From positions 1 to 48,439 of the forward strand of contig QHSR01000019.1 in NCBI GenBank assembly GCA_003221635.1: a stretch of 48,439 nucleotides of DNA, given 5' to 3'. The notes below the pieces were generated by a model. The model was given only the letters and a program-made list of their open reading frames with translations. It was not told the DNA's origin and ran no database searches. The DNA comes from Candidatus Rokuibacteriota bacterium. GTDB lineage: Bacteria; Methylomirabilota; Methylomirabilia; Rokubacteriales; CSP1-6. The translations under genes and the position numbers were made by a program. Shown here piece after piece: positions 8,159 through 15,630 of this stretch; position 1 is the first letter of the stretch, and each line of letters opens with the position of its first letter.

Positions 8159-9649
8159 CTACGCCCGGGACATTTCTATATCCCTCCGGAGCATGGGAAA
8201 CAGGAGCAGGAAGCCCGAGACCAGCAGGAAGCCGGCCGAGATGGGTCGTGAGACGAAGATGGCAAAGCTGCCGGTCGACAGGATGAGCGACTGGCGAAGG
8301 GCTTCCTCCATCATCGGCCCGATCACCATGGCCAGGATCAAGGGCGCGCCCTCGTAGTCGAATTTCTTCAGCAGATACCCGACGATCCCGAAGACCCACA
8401 TCACGATGCCGTCGCCGATGTTGTTGCCGACGCTATAGGCGCCGATGAGACAGAACAGGAGGATGAGCGGATACATGACGGTGTACGGCACGCGCAGGAG
8501 CCGAGCCCACATCGGGATGAGCGGGAGATTCAACACGAGCAACATGGCGTTGCCGATGTACATGCTGGTGATGATGCCCCAGAAGACGTCGGGAGCTTGC
8601 TTGACGAGGAGCGGGCCGGGCTGGAGCCCATGGATCATCAGCGCACCCAGGAGAATCGCCATGACCGCGTTGGCCGGAATGCCCAGCGTGAGAAGCGGGA
8701 TGAACGCGCCGCCGGCCGCGGCGTTGTTCGCCGCCTCGGGGCCGGCGACGCCTTCGATCGCCCCGGCGCCGAACCGCTCCGGGTGCCGGGACGCGCGCTT
8801 CTCGACCGCATAGGACGCGAACGAGGCGATGATGGCGCCGGCGCCGGGCAGGATGCCGAGAAAGAACCCCAGCACCGAGCCGCGCAGGATCGGCATAGTC
8901 GACGCGCGCCAGTCCTCGCGCGTGGGAAGTAGCCCTTTCGTCGGTGGGGCGAAGATCTCCTTCGGCTGTTGGCGCTGCTCGAGGTTCAGGAGCACCTCGG
9001 AGATTCCGAAGAGCCCCATGATGAGGGGGACCAGTCCGAGGCCGTCCTCGAGCGTGCGAATCCCGAACGCGAACCGGAACCGGCCGCTGATCGTGTCCTG
9101 ACCGACGGTGCCGCAGAGGAGGCCGACGGCCGCCATCATGAGCGCCTTCACCGTCGACTCGCGCGCGAAGTAGGTGAGCAGCGTCAGCCCGAGGACCATG
9201 AGCGCGAAGTATTCCGGCGGGCCGAATCTCAACGTGACCCGGGCCAGGAACGGCGCCAGGAACGTCAGGGCGACGACGCTCAGCGTCCCGGCGATGAACG
9301 ACCCGAACGCGGCAATGCCCAACGCCGCGCCGGCTCGTCCTTGCCGGGCCATGGCGTGGCCGTCGAGGCACGTGACGACCGACGCCGCCTCGCCGGGAAT
9401 GTTCACGAGGATCGACGTGGTCGAGCCGCCGTACATCGCGCCGTAATAGATCCCGGCCAGCATGATGATGGCGGAGACGGGCGAGGCCGCGAACGTGGAG
9501 GGCAGCAGGAGCGCGATGGCCGCCGCCGGGCCCAACCCGGGAAGGACCCCGACCAGGGTTCCGATGAAGACGCCCACGAAGCAGTAGAGAAGGTTGATCG
9601 GCTGGAGCGCCACCTGGAAGCCGTAGAGAACGCCGTGAAAGATCTCCAC
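8159..9649 (-). CDS. tctA: Tripartite tricarboxylate transporter, large permease TctA
   Basis: A 496-residue membrane protein of the TctA family. It opens with a hydrophobic helix and the conserved GVLPGLGPAAAIALLLP (residues ~34-50), then MYGGSTTSILVNIPGEAASV (about 72-91). A second half has LGILPGAGAIIASF and the diagnostic GPEAANNAAAGGAFIPLLTL. TctA forms the solute channel energised by ion gradients, working with TctB and a periplasmic TctC. The start is GTG 9649, two bases after the tctB stop, so translation is coupled. The order tctC-tctB-tctA on the minus strand is a standard operon. The substrate (tri- or dicarboxylate or an aromatic acid) is not deducible. Confidence 0.95.
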   Translation of the reverse strand: MEIFHGVLYGFQVALQPINLLYCFVGVFIGTLVGVLPGLGPAAAIALLLPSTFAASPVSAIIMLAGIYYGAMYGGSTTSILVNIPGEAASVVTCLDGHAMARQGRAGAALGIAAFGSFIAGTLSVVALTFLAPFLARVTLRFGPPEYFALMVLGLTLLTYFARESTVKALMMAAVGLLCGTVGQDTISGRFRFAFGIRTLEDGLGLVPLIMGLFGISEVLLNLEQRQQPKEIFAPPTKGLLPTREDWRASTMPILRGSVLGFFLGILPGAGAIIASFASYAVEKRASRHPERFGAGAIEGVAGPEAANNAAAGGAFIPLLTLGIPANAVMAILLGALMIHGLQPGPLLVKQAPDVFWGIITSMYIGNAMLLVLNLPLIPMWARLLRVPYTVMYPLILLFCLIGAYSVGNNIGDGIVMWVFGIVGYLLKKFDYEGAPLILAMVIGPMMEEALRQSLILSTGSFAIFVSRPISAGFLLVSGFLLLFPMLRRDIEMSRA

Positions 9650-9651
9650 GC

Positions 9652-10092
9652 TCAGAACCCGAGCGGGCCCGTCGGGAGCTGGGTCTTCAGCCAGAGCTGG
9701 AACAGCACGTAGGACACGAACGCTCCCGCCGCCGCCGAGACGATGCTGAACGCCCAGCCTCGCCGCTCCAGGCGAAACAGGAAGAGCAGGAAGGAAAACG
9801 TGACGGCCACGAAGCCGAGCGTCTCCAGCAGCAGGAGGTAGCCGAGGAGTGCCCCGACCACGACGAGGGGCTTCGCCGATTCGGGCCGGAGCGGGGAGCC
9901 TCCGGTCGCGCCTCGCCGGAGTGAGCTGACGACGAGGACGATCGAGAGCAGCCCCAGCACGACTCCGCCCCAGAACGGGAAGAATCCGGGCCCGGGCCGA
10001 TTGAGGCTGCCGAGCTTGAGCGCGAGTCCCTGAGCGGCGGCGAAGAGCGCAACGGCCAGCCAGAACACACCGCTGACCAGATCGCGCGGCAT
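9652..10092 (-). CDS. tctB: Tripartite tricarboxylate transporter, small permease TctB
   Basis: A 146-residue protein with four hydrophobic segments, which is the TctB size and topology. The first helix (residues ~8-26) is followed by LNRPGPGFFPFWGGVVLGLL, the family hallmark, where Pro-Gly-Phe-Phe-Pro precedes helix 2. The last segment, SYVLFQLWLKTQLPTGPLGF, also fits: the family typically ends with a W/L-x-LP-x-G motif. The stop codon of tctC (TAG) is part of the ribosome site TAGGAGG before ATG 10092, giving tight coupling. It is the small inner-membrane subunit of the importer. Confidence 0.93.
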   Translation of the reverse strand: MPRDLVSGVFWLAVALFAAAQGLALKLGSLNRPGPGFFPFWGGVVLGLLSIVLVVSSLRRGATGGSPLRPESAKPLVVVGALLGYLLLLETLGFVAVTFSFLLFLFRLERRGWAFSIVSAAAGAFVSYVLFQLWLKTQLPTGPLGF

Positions 10093-10098
10093 GGCCTC

Positions 10099-11064
10099 CT
10101 ACTTCACCAGCCCGGCCTTCTTGGCGAGCTCCTCGACCGTCCGATGCTCTTCCCGGATCTCCGCGACGAGCTTCTCGGGGGGCGCGTAGTCTTGAAGAAT
10201 GCCGAAGCTCACGAGCTTCGCGGCGACCGCCGGGTCCTTCGCGACCTTTTCGATGGCGGCAACCAGCGTCTTCGTCACGTCCGCCGGCACGCCGGCGGGC
10301 GCGAAAAAGGCGGCCCAGACGCCGAGCAGGTTCTGGCGATAGCCGAGCCTGGGCAGAGTGGGAATGTCCGGAAAGCCGGGGAACGAGTGCGAGACGACCA
10401 TCCCCCTCACCGCTCCACTTTTCACATGGCTGCTCAGGGACCCGAGCGAGAACGCTCCGCCCTCCACGTGCCCGCCCAGGAGCGCGGTGATCCCGGGCGC
10501 CCCTCCCTTGAACGGCACCATGGTCAGGCCCGCGCCCGTGAGCGAGTTGATCATCTCGACGTTGAGATGCCCCACCGAGCCGGTCCCGACCGTGCCCACG
10601 CGGACCTTCCCGGCGTTCCTCTTGGCGAACTCGATCATCTCCGGAAAGCTCCGGTAGGGCGCATCCTCCCGGACCGCGACCAGTATCGGAGTCCGTGTGG
10701 TCAACCCGAGGGGCGTCAGATCCTTCAAGGGATCGTAGGTCACCGACTCGGGATTCAGAATTCTGGCCGAGACGACCGCGGCGTTCGGGGTTAGCAGGAT
10801 GGTGTAGCCGTCTTTCTTGGCCTTGACCACGCTGTCCGTTCCGATCGCCATCCCGGCGCCGGGGCGATTCAGGGGGACGACCGGCACCTTGAGAAGCTTC
10901 GCCAGCTCCTCGGCCATGGTGCGGCCAGCGACATCGGTGGCGTCCCCCGGCGCCAGGGGGATCACCAGACTGATGGGACCGCTGGGGTAGCTCTGCGCGG
11001 CGGCGTGCGGCGTGGCGCTCGAGACCAAGACGACGGTTGCCAGGAGACGCAGTAGAGATCGCAT
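10099..11064 (-). CDS. tctC: Tripartite tricarboxylate transporter substrate-binding protein (Bug/TctC)
   Basis: A 321-residue periplasmic binding protein. The signal peptide (MRSLLRLLATVVLVSSATPHAAAQ) is cut near residue 23. The mature protein has IPLAPGDATDVAGRTMAEEL and NRPGAGMAIGTDSV, the ligand-carboxylate loop of Bug proteins, and GHLNVEMINSLTG with VPFKGGAPGITALLGGHVEG. ATG 11064 is chosen for the signal peptide; the open frame extends 58 codons upstream but is not coding there, and no strong ribosome site is visible. It delivers an organic-acid ligand to TctAB encoded directly downstream. Confidence 0.92.
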   Translation of the reverse strand: MRSLLRLLATVVLVSSATPHAAAQSYPSGPISLVIPLAPGDATDVAGRTMAEELAKLLKVPVVPLNRPGAGMAIGTDSVVKAKKDGYTILLTPNAAVVSARILNPESVTYDPLKDLTPLGLTTRTPILVAVREDAPYRSFPEMIEFAKRNAGKVRVGTVGTGSVGHLNVEMINSLTGAGLTMVPFKGGAPGITALLGGHVEGGAFSLGSLSSHVKSGAVRGMVVSHSFPGFPDIPTLPRLGYRQNLLGVWAAFFAPAGVPADVTKTLVAAIEKVAKDPAVAAKLVSFGILQDYAPPEKLVAEIREEHRTVEELAKKAGLVK

Positions 11065-11104
11065 AGTGAAACGCAAGCTAGCGTACGTCTCCCCGGCGGG
11101 CAAG

Positions 11105-11473
11105 TCATGTCTGCCACCAGCGGGCGATCTCGGCCCCGAGCGCGGCCGGATCCGGGTAACGGCGCTCGACCTCGCGAATGAAGCTCTCGGCCTCAGCCTC
11201 GGCCGGCACGAGGTCACGGGCCGCGACCGCGAAATCATAGACCGACAGCGTCTCGGTCGGCAGGATCACGTCGTGGGCCAGGGTCTCGGCGTTCCGGTGG
11301 CGCAGCATTCTCTGGAAGAGGCGCGCGTAGACGACTGGATCGTAGGGCATCGAGCCATCGTCGACGATGCGGTCCGGCGCGTCGCTCTCCCCGGCTCGCT
11401 CGGCCCGCGGCGGCGCGGGCACCTCGAGCCGGTGGGCAATGCCCGCGAGGTCACGCCAGAGGTCACGCAGCAC
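11105..11473 (-). CDS. Protein of unknown function, possibly a fragment
   Basis: The 122-residue frame has coding-like composition and ends in a conserved-looking acidic/aromatic tail (ESFIREVERRYPDPAALGAE). I do not recognise a family. Start GTG 11473 lacks a ribosome site and lies inside the end of the tctA fragment. The frame is open further upstream (PREREDAPPHVLRDLW), so the real beginning may lie in the fragment's region or have been lost. It could be the surviving C-terminal part of a longer protein fused by deletion to the tctA remnant. No signal peptide or membrane segment is present. Confidence 0.4.
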   Translation of the reverse strand: MLRDLWRDLAGIAHRLEVPAPPRAERAGESDAPDRIVDDGSMPYDPVVYARLFQRMLRHRNAETLAHDVILPTETLSVYDFAVAARDLVPAEAEAESFIREVERRYPDPAALGAEIARWWQT

Positions 11474-12224
11474 GTGCGGCGGCGCGTCCTCGCGCTCGCG
11501 CGGATGGAGACAGGGACGCCGCGAAGAGGATCACGAGGCACAGGCTGAACGCCGTCGCGCCGTCGAGGCGCCAACCCCGCGCCGGTGCGTCGGCGGTGGC
11601 CGCGTGTTGCGCGCGCCGGCGCGGGAACTGGCGCACGATCGGAACGACGAGACCGATCGCGATGACGCCCGAGATGATCAGCACGCCCGGGCGGAGGAGC
11701 CAGCCGGCGCCGTAGTTGTCGGTCGAGAGGAACAGGCGGTTCTCGGCCAGCGGCCCCAGCACGAGGCCGAGGAGCAGCGGCGGCCGCGGCCAGTCGAGCT
11801 TCGACATGACCCAGCCGAGGGCGCCGAATGCCAGCACGACGCCGAGATCTTCGAAGACGTTCTTCTCGGCGAAGGCGCCGACGTAGACCAGGATCATGAT
11901 GAACGGCACCAGCAGTGTGCCGCGGATCTGGGTGATCCGAGCCAGCGGACCCATGAAGAGGAGGCAGACGGCCACGGTGATGATGTTGGAGATCACGATG
12001 GTCCACACCATCGCCAGCGTCACCGCCAGGTGCCCCTTCGGCGCCGGGGTCAGCATCGCCGGCCCCGGCACCAGACCCTGGACGAAGAAGGCACCCATGA
12101 GGATCGCGGTGGCCACGCTCGCCGGCACGCCGAACGCCACCGTCGTGACCAGGCTGCCCCCGAGCGAAGAATTGTTGGCCGCGCCGGGCCCGAGCACGCC
12201 CTCCACCGCGCGCCCGCTTGACAA
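11463..12224 (-). pseudogene. C-terminal half of a second TctA permease (5' truncated)
   Basis: The 253-residue frame begins at GRAVEGVLGPGAANNSSLGG, which aligns with the middle of intact TctA (VEGVAGPEAANNAAAGG in the neighbouring gene), so about the first 300 residues are missing. It continues through the TctA C-terminal helices (ISNIITVAVCLLFMGPLARI, AENRLFLSTDNYG) and adds a later helix (WRLDGATAFSLCLVILFA) like a TctB fusion, then runs into non-homologous Arg/Ala-rich sequence. Its first codon is a TTG overlapping the -35 box of the divergent tetR promoter; there is no ribosome site and no promoter of its own. It is a relic, and not the permease of the complete operon next to it. Confidence 0.8.
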
Positions 12225-12256
12225 GCGGCGGCGCGGCGGTTACATAACGAACGTTA
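12218..12256 (+). promoter_or_regulatory. Sigma-70 promoter with overlapping operator for tetR
   Basis: TTGACA (12218-12223) and TACATA (12241-12246) are separated by exactly 17 bases, close to the sigma-70 consensus. An inverted repeat TAACG-AA-CGTTA (12245-12256) overlaps the -10 box and initiation region. Its position and form fit a TetR-family operator, so the regulator encoded eight bases downstream probably represses its own operon. The promoter is inferred from sequence only. Confidence 0.7.
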
Positions 12257-12263
12257 GATAGGT

Positions 12264-12881
12264 ATGGCCGCCACGATCGTCGCCACGCCCGAGCGCGCCG
12301 CCGCCGCCGAGCGGATTCTTCGGGCGGCCATGGCCCTCTTCCGCGAGCGCGGCTATCACGGCAGCTCGATGCGCACGCTGGCGCGCGGGCTTCGCATGGA
12401 GGCGGCGAGCCTCTACTATCACTTCGCGTCCAAGCAGGACATCCTCTTCGCGATTCTCGACCGAACGCTCGACGATCTCCTCCACGGCGTGGGACGTGCG
12501 GTGGCGGCGGCCGAGGGTCCCGAGGCGCGGCTGCGGGCGGCCGTGCGCTTCCACGTGCTGTTCCACACGGACAGCCAGCACGAGGCCTTCGTGAGTCACA
12601 GCGAGCTGCGCTCGCTGACCCAGGCCAACTTGCGCCTCGCCCTCGCCCGGCGCGACGAGTACGAGCGCGTGTTTCGCGGGCTGCTCAGCGTCGGCGTCCG
12701 GGCCGGCGTCTTCCAAGTGGCCGACGTGAGGCTGACGGCCATGGCGATCCTCACCATGTGTACGGGGGTGGCGACGTGGTTTTCCGCCCGCGGCCGGCTC
12801 GCCCCCGAATCCATCGCCGACCGCTACGTCGAGATGATCTTGCGCAGTGTCAAACGTTGCCCGAAGGGGTCCCCGTCATGA
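12264..12881 (+). CDS. TetR/AcrR-family transcriptional regulator
   Basis: A 205-residue repressor. The N-terminal helix-turn-helix is typical: RILRAAMALFRERGYHGSSM (19-36), LARGLRMEAASLYYHFASKQ (39-58), followed by the ligand-binding helices. The SHSELRSLTQANL segment (about residue 112) resembles the KstR2-like C-terminal domain, whose members often sense CoA thioesters; that point is family knowledge and moderate. It is preceded by a near-consensus promoter with a palindromic operator, suggesting autorepression. Its stop codon overlaps the start of the PaaA-like gene as ATGA, so regulator and oxygenase are translated together and most likely respond to the same aromatic or acyl-CoA ligand. 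Confidence 0.92.
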   Translation: MAATIVATPERAAAAERILRAAMALFRERGYHGSSMRTLARGLRMEAASLYYHFASKQDILFAILDRTLDDLLHGVGRAVAAAEGPEARLRAAVRFHVLFHTDSQHEAFVSHSELRSLTQANLRLALARRDEYERVFRGLLSVGVRAGVFQVADVRLTAMAILTMCTGVATWFSARGRLAPESIADRYVEMILRSVKRCPKGSPS

Positions 12882-13606
12882 CCGTGGACGAGCCGTTCAG
12901 CGACAAGGTCGAGGCCCGTGATGCGCCCAAGATGCCGGCCGAATATCAGGCGCTGCTCAAGCGCGTGCTCCGGATCCAGGCCGACTGCGAGATCGGCGGC
13001 CCGCACCTCTACGTGAACGAGTGGCTCCTGACGGCGCCGTCGGCTGACGACCAGTGGATGCTCGCCAAGGTCGCGGGCGAGGAGATCGACCATTTCCGCA
13101 AGATCAACCGGCTCCTCAACGAGCTGGGCGAGGACGCCTCGGAGCTGATGTACGTCGAGAAGTCCCGGCGCGACCTCGAGGCGTTCCGGCAGGCGATGCC
13201 GACGTGGGCGGACGTCGCCGCGTTCGGCTTTCTCATCGATCGCGTGGGCCAGTACCAGCTCGAGGAGTTCGTGGGCTGCTCCTACGTGCCGCTCGAGCGC
13301 GCGCTCCCCAGGATTATCCAGGAAGAGAGGACCCACGTCGGCTACGGCCACGTGAAGCTCCGCGACATGGTGCGGACCGAGGAGGGGCGCGCTCAGGCCC
13401 AGGCGGCGGTGGACCGGTGGTATCCGCGCGGGCTCGACATGTTCGGGCTCGCGAACTCCAAGCGCGCGGCCTGCTATCTGCACTGGGGGCTGAAGCGTCG
13501 GTCGAACGAAGGCGCCCGGGCGGAGTACATGGCCGAGGTGGCGCCGCTCATCGAGGGTCTCGGGCTGGTCGTGCCTGACGCGACGTCAGACCGCCACTTC
13601 CGCTGA
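12878..13606 (+). CDS. Phenylacetyl-CoA epoxidase (PaaA/PaaC)-like di-iron protein
   Basis: A 242-residue four-helix-bundle protein with a di-iron carboxylate ligand set: Glu38 (DCEIGGPHLY), Glu69-x-x-His72 (GEEIDHF), Glu129/130 (QLEEF), and Glu150-x-x-His153 (EERTHVGYGH). This is the phenylacetic-acid-catabolic (PF05138) pattern of ring 1,2-epoxidases. The start is ATG 12878 inside the tetR stop (ATGA); the longer frame upstream is not used. PaaB, PaaC, PaaD and the PaaE reductase are not adjacent, so it is either an orphan oxygenase or needs partners elsewhere. Its exact substrate is unknown. The first residues (MTVDEPFSDK) are unlike PaaA of classical operons as I recall them. Confidence 0.85.
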   Translation: MTVDEPFSDKVEARDAPKMPAEYQALLKRVLRIQADCEIGGPHLYVNEWLLTAPSADDQWMLAKVAGEEIDHFRKINRLLNELGEDASELMYVEKSRRDLEAFRQAMPTWADVAAFGFLIDRVGQYQLEEFVGCSYVPLERALPRIIQEERTHVGYGHVKLRDMVRTEEGRAQAQAAVDRWYPRGLDMFGLANSKRAACYLHWGLKRRSNEGARAEYMAEVAPLIEGLGLVVPDATSDRHFR

Positions 13607-13643
13607 GCGGGCAACGCGTCGTCGGCGAGGGAGCAGTGATGTC

Positions 13644-14381
13644 ATGACCCAGACCGTGCTCGAGAAAGCCTTCCGTGACGTGGTCATCGCCAACCGCATC
13701 CTCGCGCACGAGGGCGTGGTCGACGCCTACGGGCACGTCAGCGTGCGCCATCCGCTCGACCCCACACGCTACCTGCTGTCGCGCTCGCGCGCCCCGGAGC
13801 TCGTCGAGCGCGGCGACATCGTCGAGTTCGACCTCGGGGGCAAGGCGGTGGGCGGCGACACGCGCGCGCCGTACCTCGAGCGGTTCATTCACGGGGCCAT
13901 CTACGAGGCGCGAGCCGAGGTCCAGGCGGTGGTGCACGCCCACGCCGAAGCGGTTCTGCCGTTCACCGTCTCGACGACGCCGCTCCGGCCCGTCATGCAC
14001 ATGGCGAGCTTCATCGGAGCGCACATCCCCGTGTGGGACATGCGGGACAACTTCGGCGACACGAATCTCCTCGTGGTGAACATGGCGCAGGGCCGCGATC
14101 TGGCGCGCGGTCTCGGCGCCGCGCGCGTGGCCTTGATGCGAGGGCACGGGTTCGTGGCGGCCGGGCGCTCGCTCCCCGAGGCCATCAGGATCGGTGTCTA
14201 CATGCCGGTCAACGCCCGGGTGCTTCTGGAGGCGATGCGCCTCGGCGAGGTCAAGGCGCTCTCGCGGGGAGAGATCGAGGCGCACGCATCGATGAAGCCC
14301 GACGACCCGGCCATGGTGCGGTCCTGGGAGTACTGGGCCGTGCGCGCGGGCTGCGCCGATTTGCTCAGCGGCCGGACCTGA
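13644..14381 (+). CDS. Class II aldolase/adducin family protein
   Basis: A 245-residue zinc-dependent aldolase-fold protein. Glu79 (YLERFIHG), His98 and His100 (VVHAHAE) and His168 (MRGHGFV) form the expected Zn site and catalytic acid of the L-fuculose-phosphate aldolase family. Members catalyse retro-aldol cleavage, or decarboxylation of small hydroxy acids, in the cytoplasm. It lies 37 bases after the PaaA-like gene, with GGGAG as a modest ribosome site, so one transcript with tetR and the oxygenase is likely. Its last 17 bases overlap the convergent amidohydrolase. A ring-opened oxygenation product is one possible substrate, but this is inference from position only. Confidence 0.88.
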   Translation: MTQTVLEKAFRDVVIANRILAHEGVVDAYGHVSVRHPLDPTRYLLSRSRAPELVERGDIVEFDLGGKAVGGDTRAPYLERFIHGAIYEARAEVQAVVHAHAEAVLPFTVSTTPLRPVMHMASFIGAHIPVWDMRDNFGDTNLLVVNMAQGRDLARGLGAARVALMRGHGFVAAGRSLPEAIRIGVYMPVNARVLLEAMRLGEVKALSRGEIEAHASMKPDDPAMVRSWEYWAVRAGCADLLSGRT

Positions 14382-15423
14382 TCTGGCTGAGGGGCGCCAG
14401 CTCGTAGAGCCGCCGGGTGTTCGCGTGGAGAATCTTGCGCTTCGACTCTACGCTCAGGTCCTCGCGGGTGGCGAGCTCGTGGATGTTGCCGGGAAAGTCG
14501 TGGTCCCAGTGCGGCACGTCGCTCGCGTAGAAGATGATGTCGTTCCCCAGCCGCCGGACGACCTCGGGCACGGACTTCTCGTCCCCCTCGGCGGCGAAGA
14601 AGAGCTGTCCGGATCGGAGATAGTCGCTGGGTTTCTTCCGGCACAGCGGCGCCTCGACGGCGCGCTTGGCCCACTCCTCGTCCATGCGGTCCATCCAGAA
14701 CGGAAGCCAGGAGCAGCCCGCCTCCATGAAGCCGATCCGGAGGCTCGGATACTTCTCCGGCACGCCCTCGAAGATCATGCCGGTGAGCTGGATCATCTGG
14801 GCCACGGGATGCGACAACGTGTGCACCTCGATGAACTTGTCGAACCCGTCGGCGCCGAAGAAGTGCGGGCCCCGTACGGTGGCGTGGCTGGCCACCATCG
14901 ATCCGAGCCGCTCCGCCTCCGCGTAGATCGGGTGAAAGTCCGGGTGTCCGAGCGGCAACCGGAGCCCCACCGCCGGCGCGAAGGCCCCGCACATTCCAAG
15001 CTCGGTGACCGCCCGGCGCAGCTCCTTCACCGCCTCGGTCACGTCCTGGAACGGGAGCAGCGCCACGGCTTTCAAGCGCGGGCTCACGCTCAGGAACTCC
15101 TGGTGCAGGAAGTTGTTGTACGCGCGACAGAGCGCCACCGCGAAGTCGGGCTCGCGCACCCACCCGATGGCGAGCCCGCCCGTCGGATAGAGGACGGTCG
15201 ACTCCACGCCGCCTTCGTCCATGATCCTGAGCCAGGACTTCGCGTCGTTCACGCTGCTCCCCAGCTGCCCGCCGAGGGAACGGTCCCACCCGTCCTCCGG
15301 GTAATAGGAGCGGCGACTCGCCCAAGCACCACGTTCGCCCTGCTTTCCCTCGAAGTACGGGCGGAGCTGCTCGGTCGTCTCGGTGATGTGGCCGTCGGCA
15401 TCGTTCACAGTGAACTCGACCAT
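14365..15423 (-). CDS. Amidohydrolase-fold metalloenzyme (ACMSD / OHCU-decarboxylase like)
   Basis: A 352-residue TIM-barrel enzyme of the amidohydrolase-2 family. DADGHITE (residues 8-15) gives the first Asp/His metal pair, followed by VASHATVRGP, LSHPVAQMI and the late YASDVPHWDHD with the catalytic Asp. Members decarboxylate or hydrolyse aromatic and heterocyclic acids. ATG 15423 has the GGAGG ribosome site directly upstream; the 17 extra codons upstream are repeat sequence and excluded. It runs convergent to the aldolase gene and overlaps it by 17 bases. The upstream region is a GC-rich repeat cluster with hairpin potential, which may affect its expression. Confidence 0.87.
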   Translation of the reverse strand: MVEFTVNDADGHITETTEQLRPYFEGKQGERGAWASRRSYYPEDGWDRSLGGQLGSSVNDAKSWLRIMDEGGVESTVLYPTGGLAIGWVREPDFAVALCRAYNNFLHQEFLSVSPRLKAVALLPFQDVTEAVKELRRAVTELGMCGAFAPAVGLRLPLGHPDFHPIYAEAERLGSMVASHATVRGPHFFGADGFDKFIEVHTLSHPVAQMIQLTGMIFEGVPEKYPSLRIGFMEAGCSWLPFWMDRMDEEWAKRAVEAPLCRKKPSDYLRSGQLFFAAEGDEKSVPEVVRRLGNDIIFYASDVPHWDHDFPGNIHELATREDLSVESKRKILHANTRRLYELAPLSQIRSGR

Positions 15424-15443
15424 CGCGGCCTCCTCGTGGGCCT

Positions 15444-15502
15444 CCGGGGCACCCCTCGGGTGCCTCCGAGGCACCCCTCGGGGGCGCCTTCGAGGCGCAC
15501 CC
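15444..15502. repeat. Three imperfect direct repeats with hairpins upstream of the amidohydrolase
   Basis: A 17-base unit CCGRGGCACCCCTCGGG occurs at 15444-15460 and 15466-15482 (one mismatch, 22-base period), with a third degenerate copy (GAGGCGCACCCCTTG, 15492-15506). The first copy forms GGCACCC/GGGTGCC with a three-base loop (15448-15464), and GCGCC/GGCGC pairs around 15484-15497. It sits in the 5' region of the amidohydrolase transcript and before the promoter-like site at 15504. Confidence 0.75.
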
Positions 15503-15503
15503 C

Positions 15504-15533
15504 TTGACAGCTCAGTACCGCCCTCGGTATCAA
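15504..15533 (+). promoter_or_regulatory. Putative promoter for the 2-hydroxyacid dehydrogenase gene
   Basis: A perfect TTGACA (15504-15509) is followed after 18 bases by TATCAA (15528-15533). The pair lies about 100 bases before the AGGAGG and ATG at 15631. The -35 is strong, the -10 weaker. Confidence 0.4.
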
Positions 15534-15630
15534 GCGGTCAGCCCTTCGGTGCCCCAGGGCGGGACCATCCGGATTCTGGCCGACGTGACGGGCAATGGCA
15601 AGCTGCGCTGACCCCAGGAGGAACCGTGTG

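Noticed and set aside
11105-11473. TctB subunit for the truncated tctA
   Set aside because: The 122-residue frame lacks four hydrophobic helices and the Pro-Gly-Phe-Phe-Pro motif, so it is not TctB.
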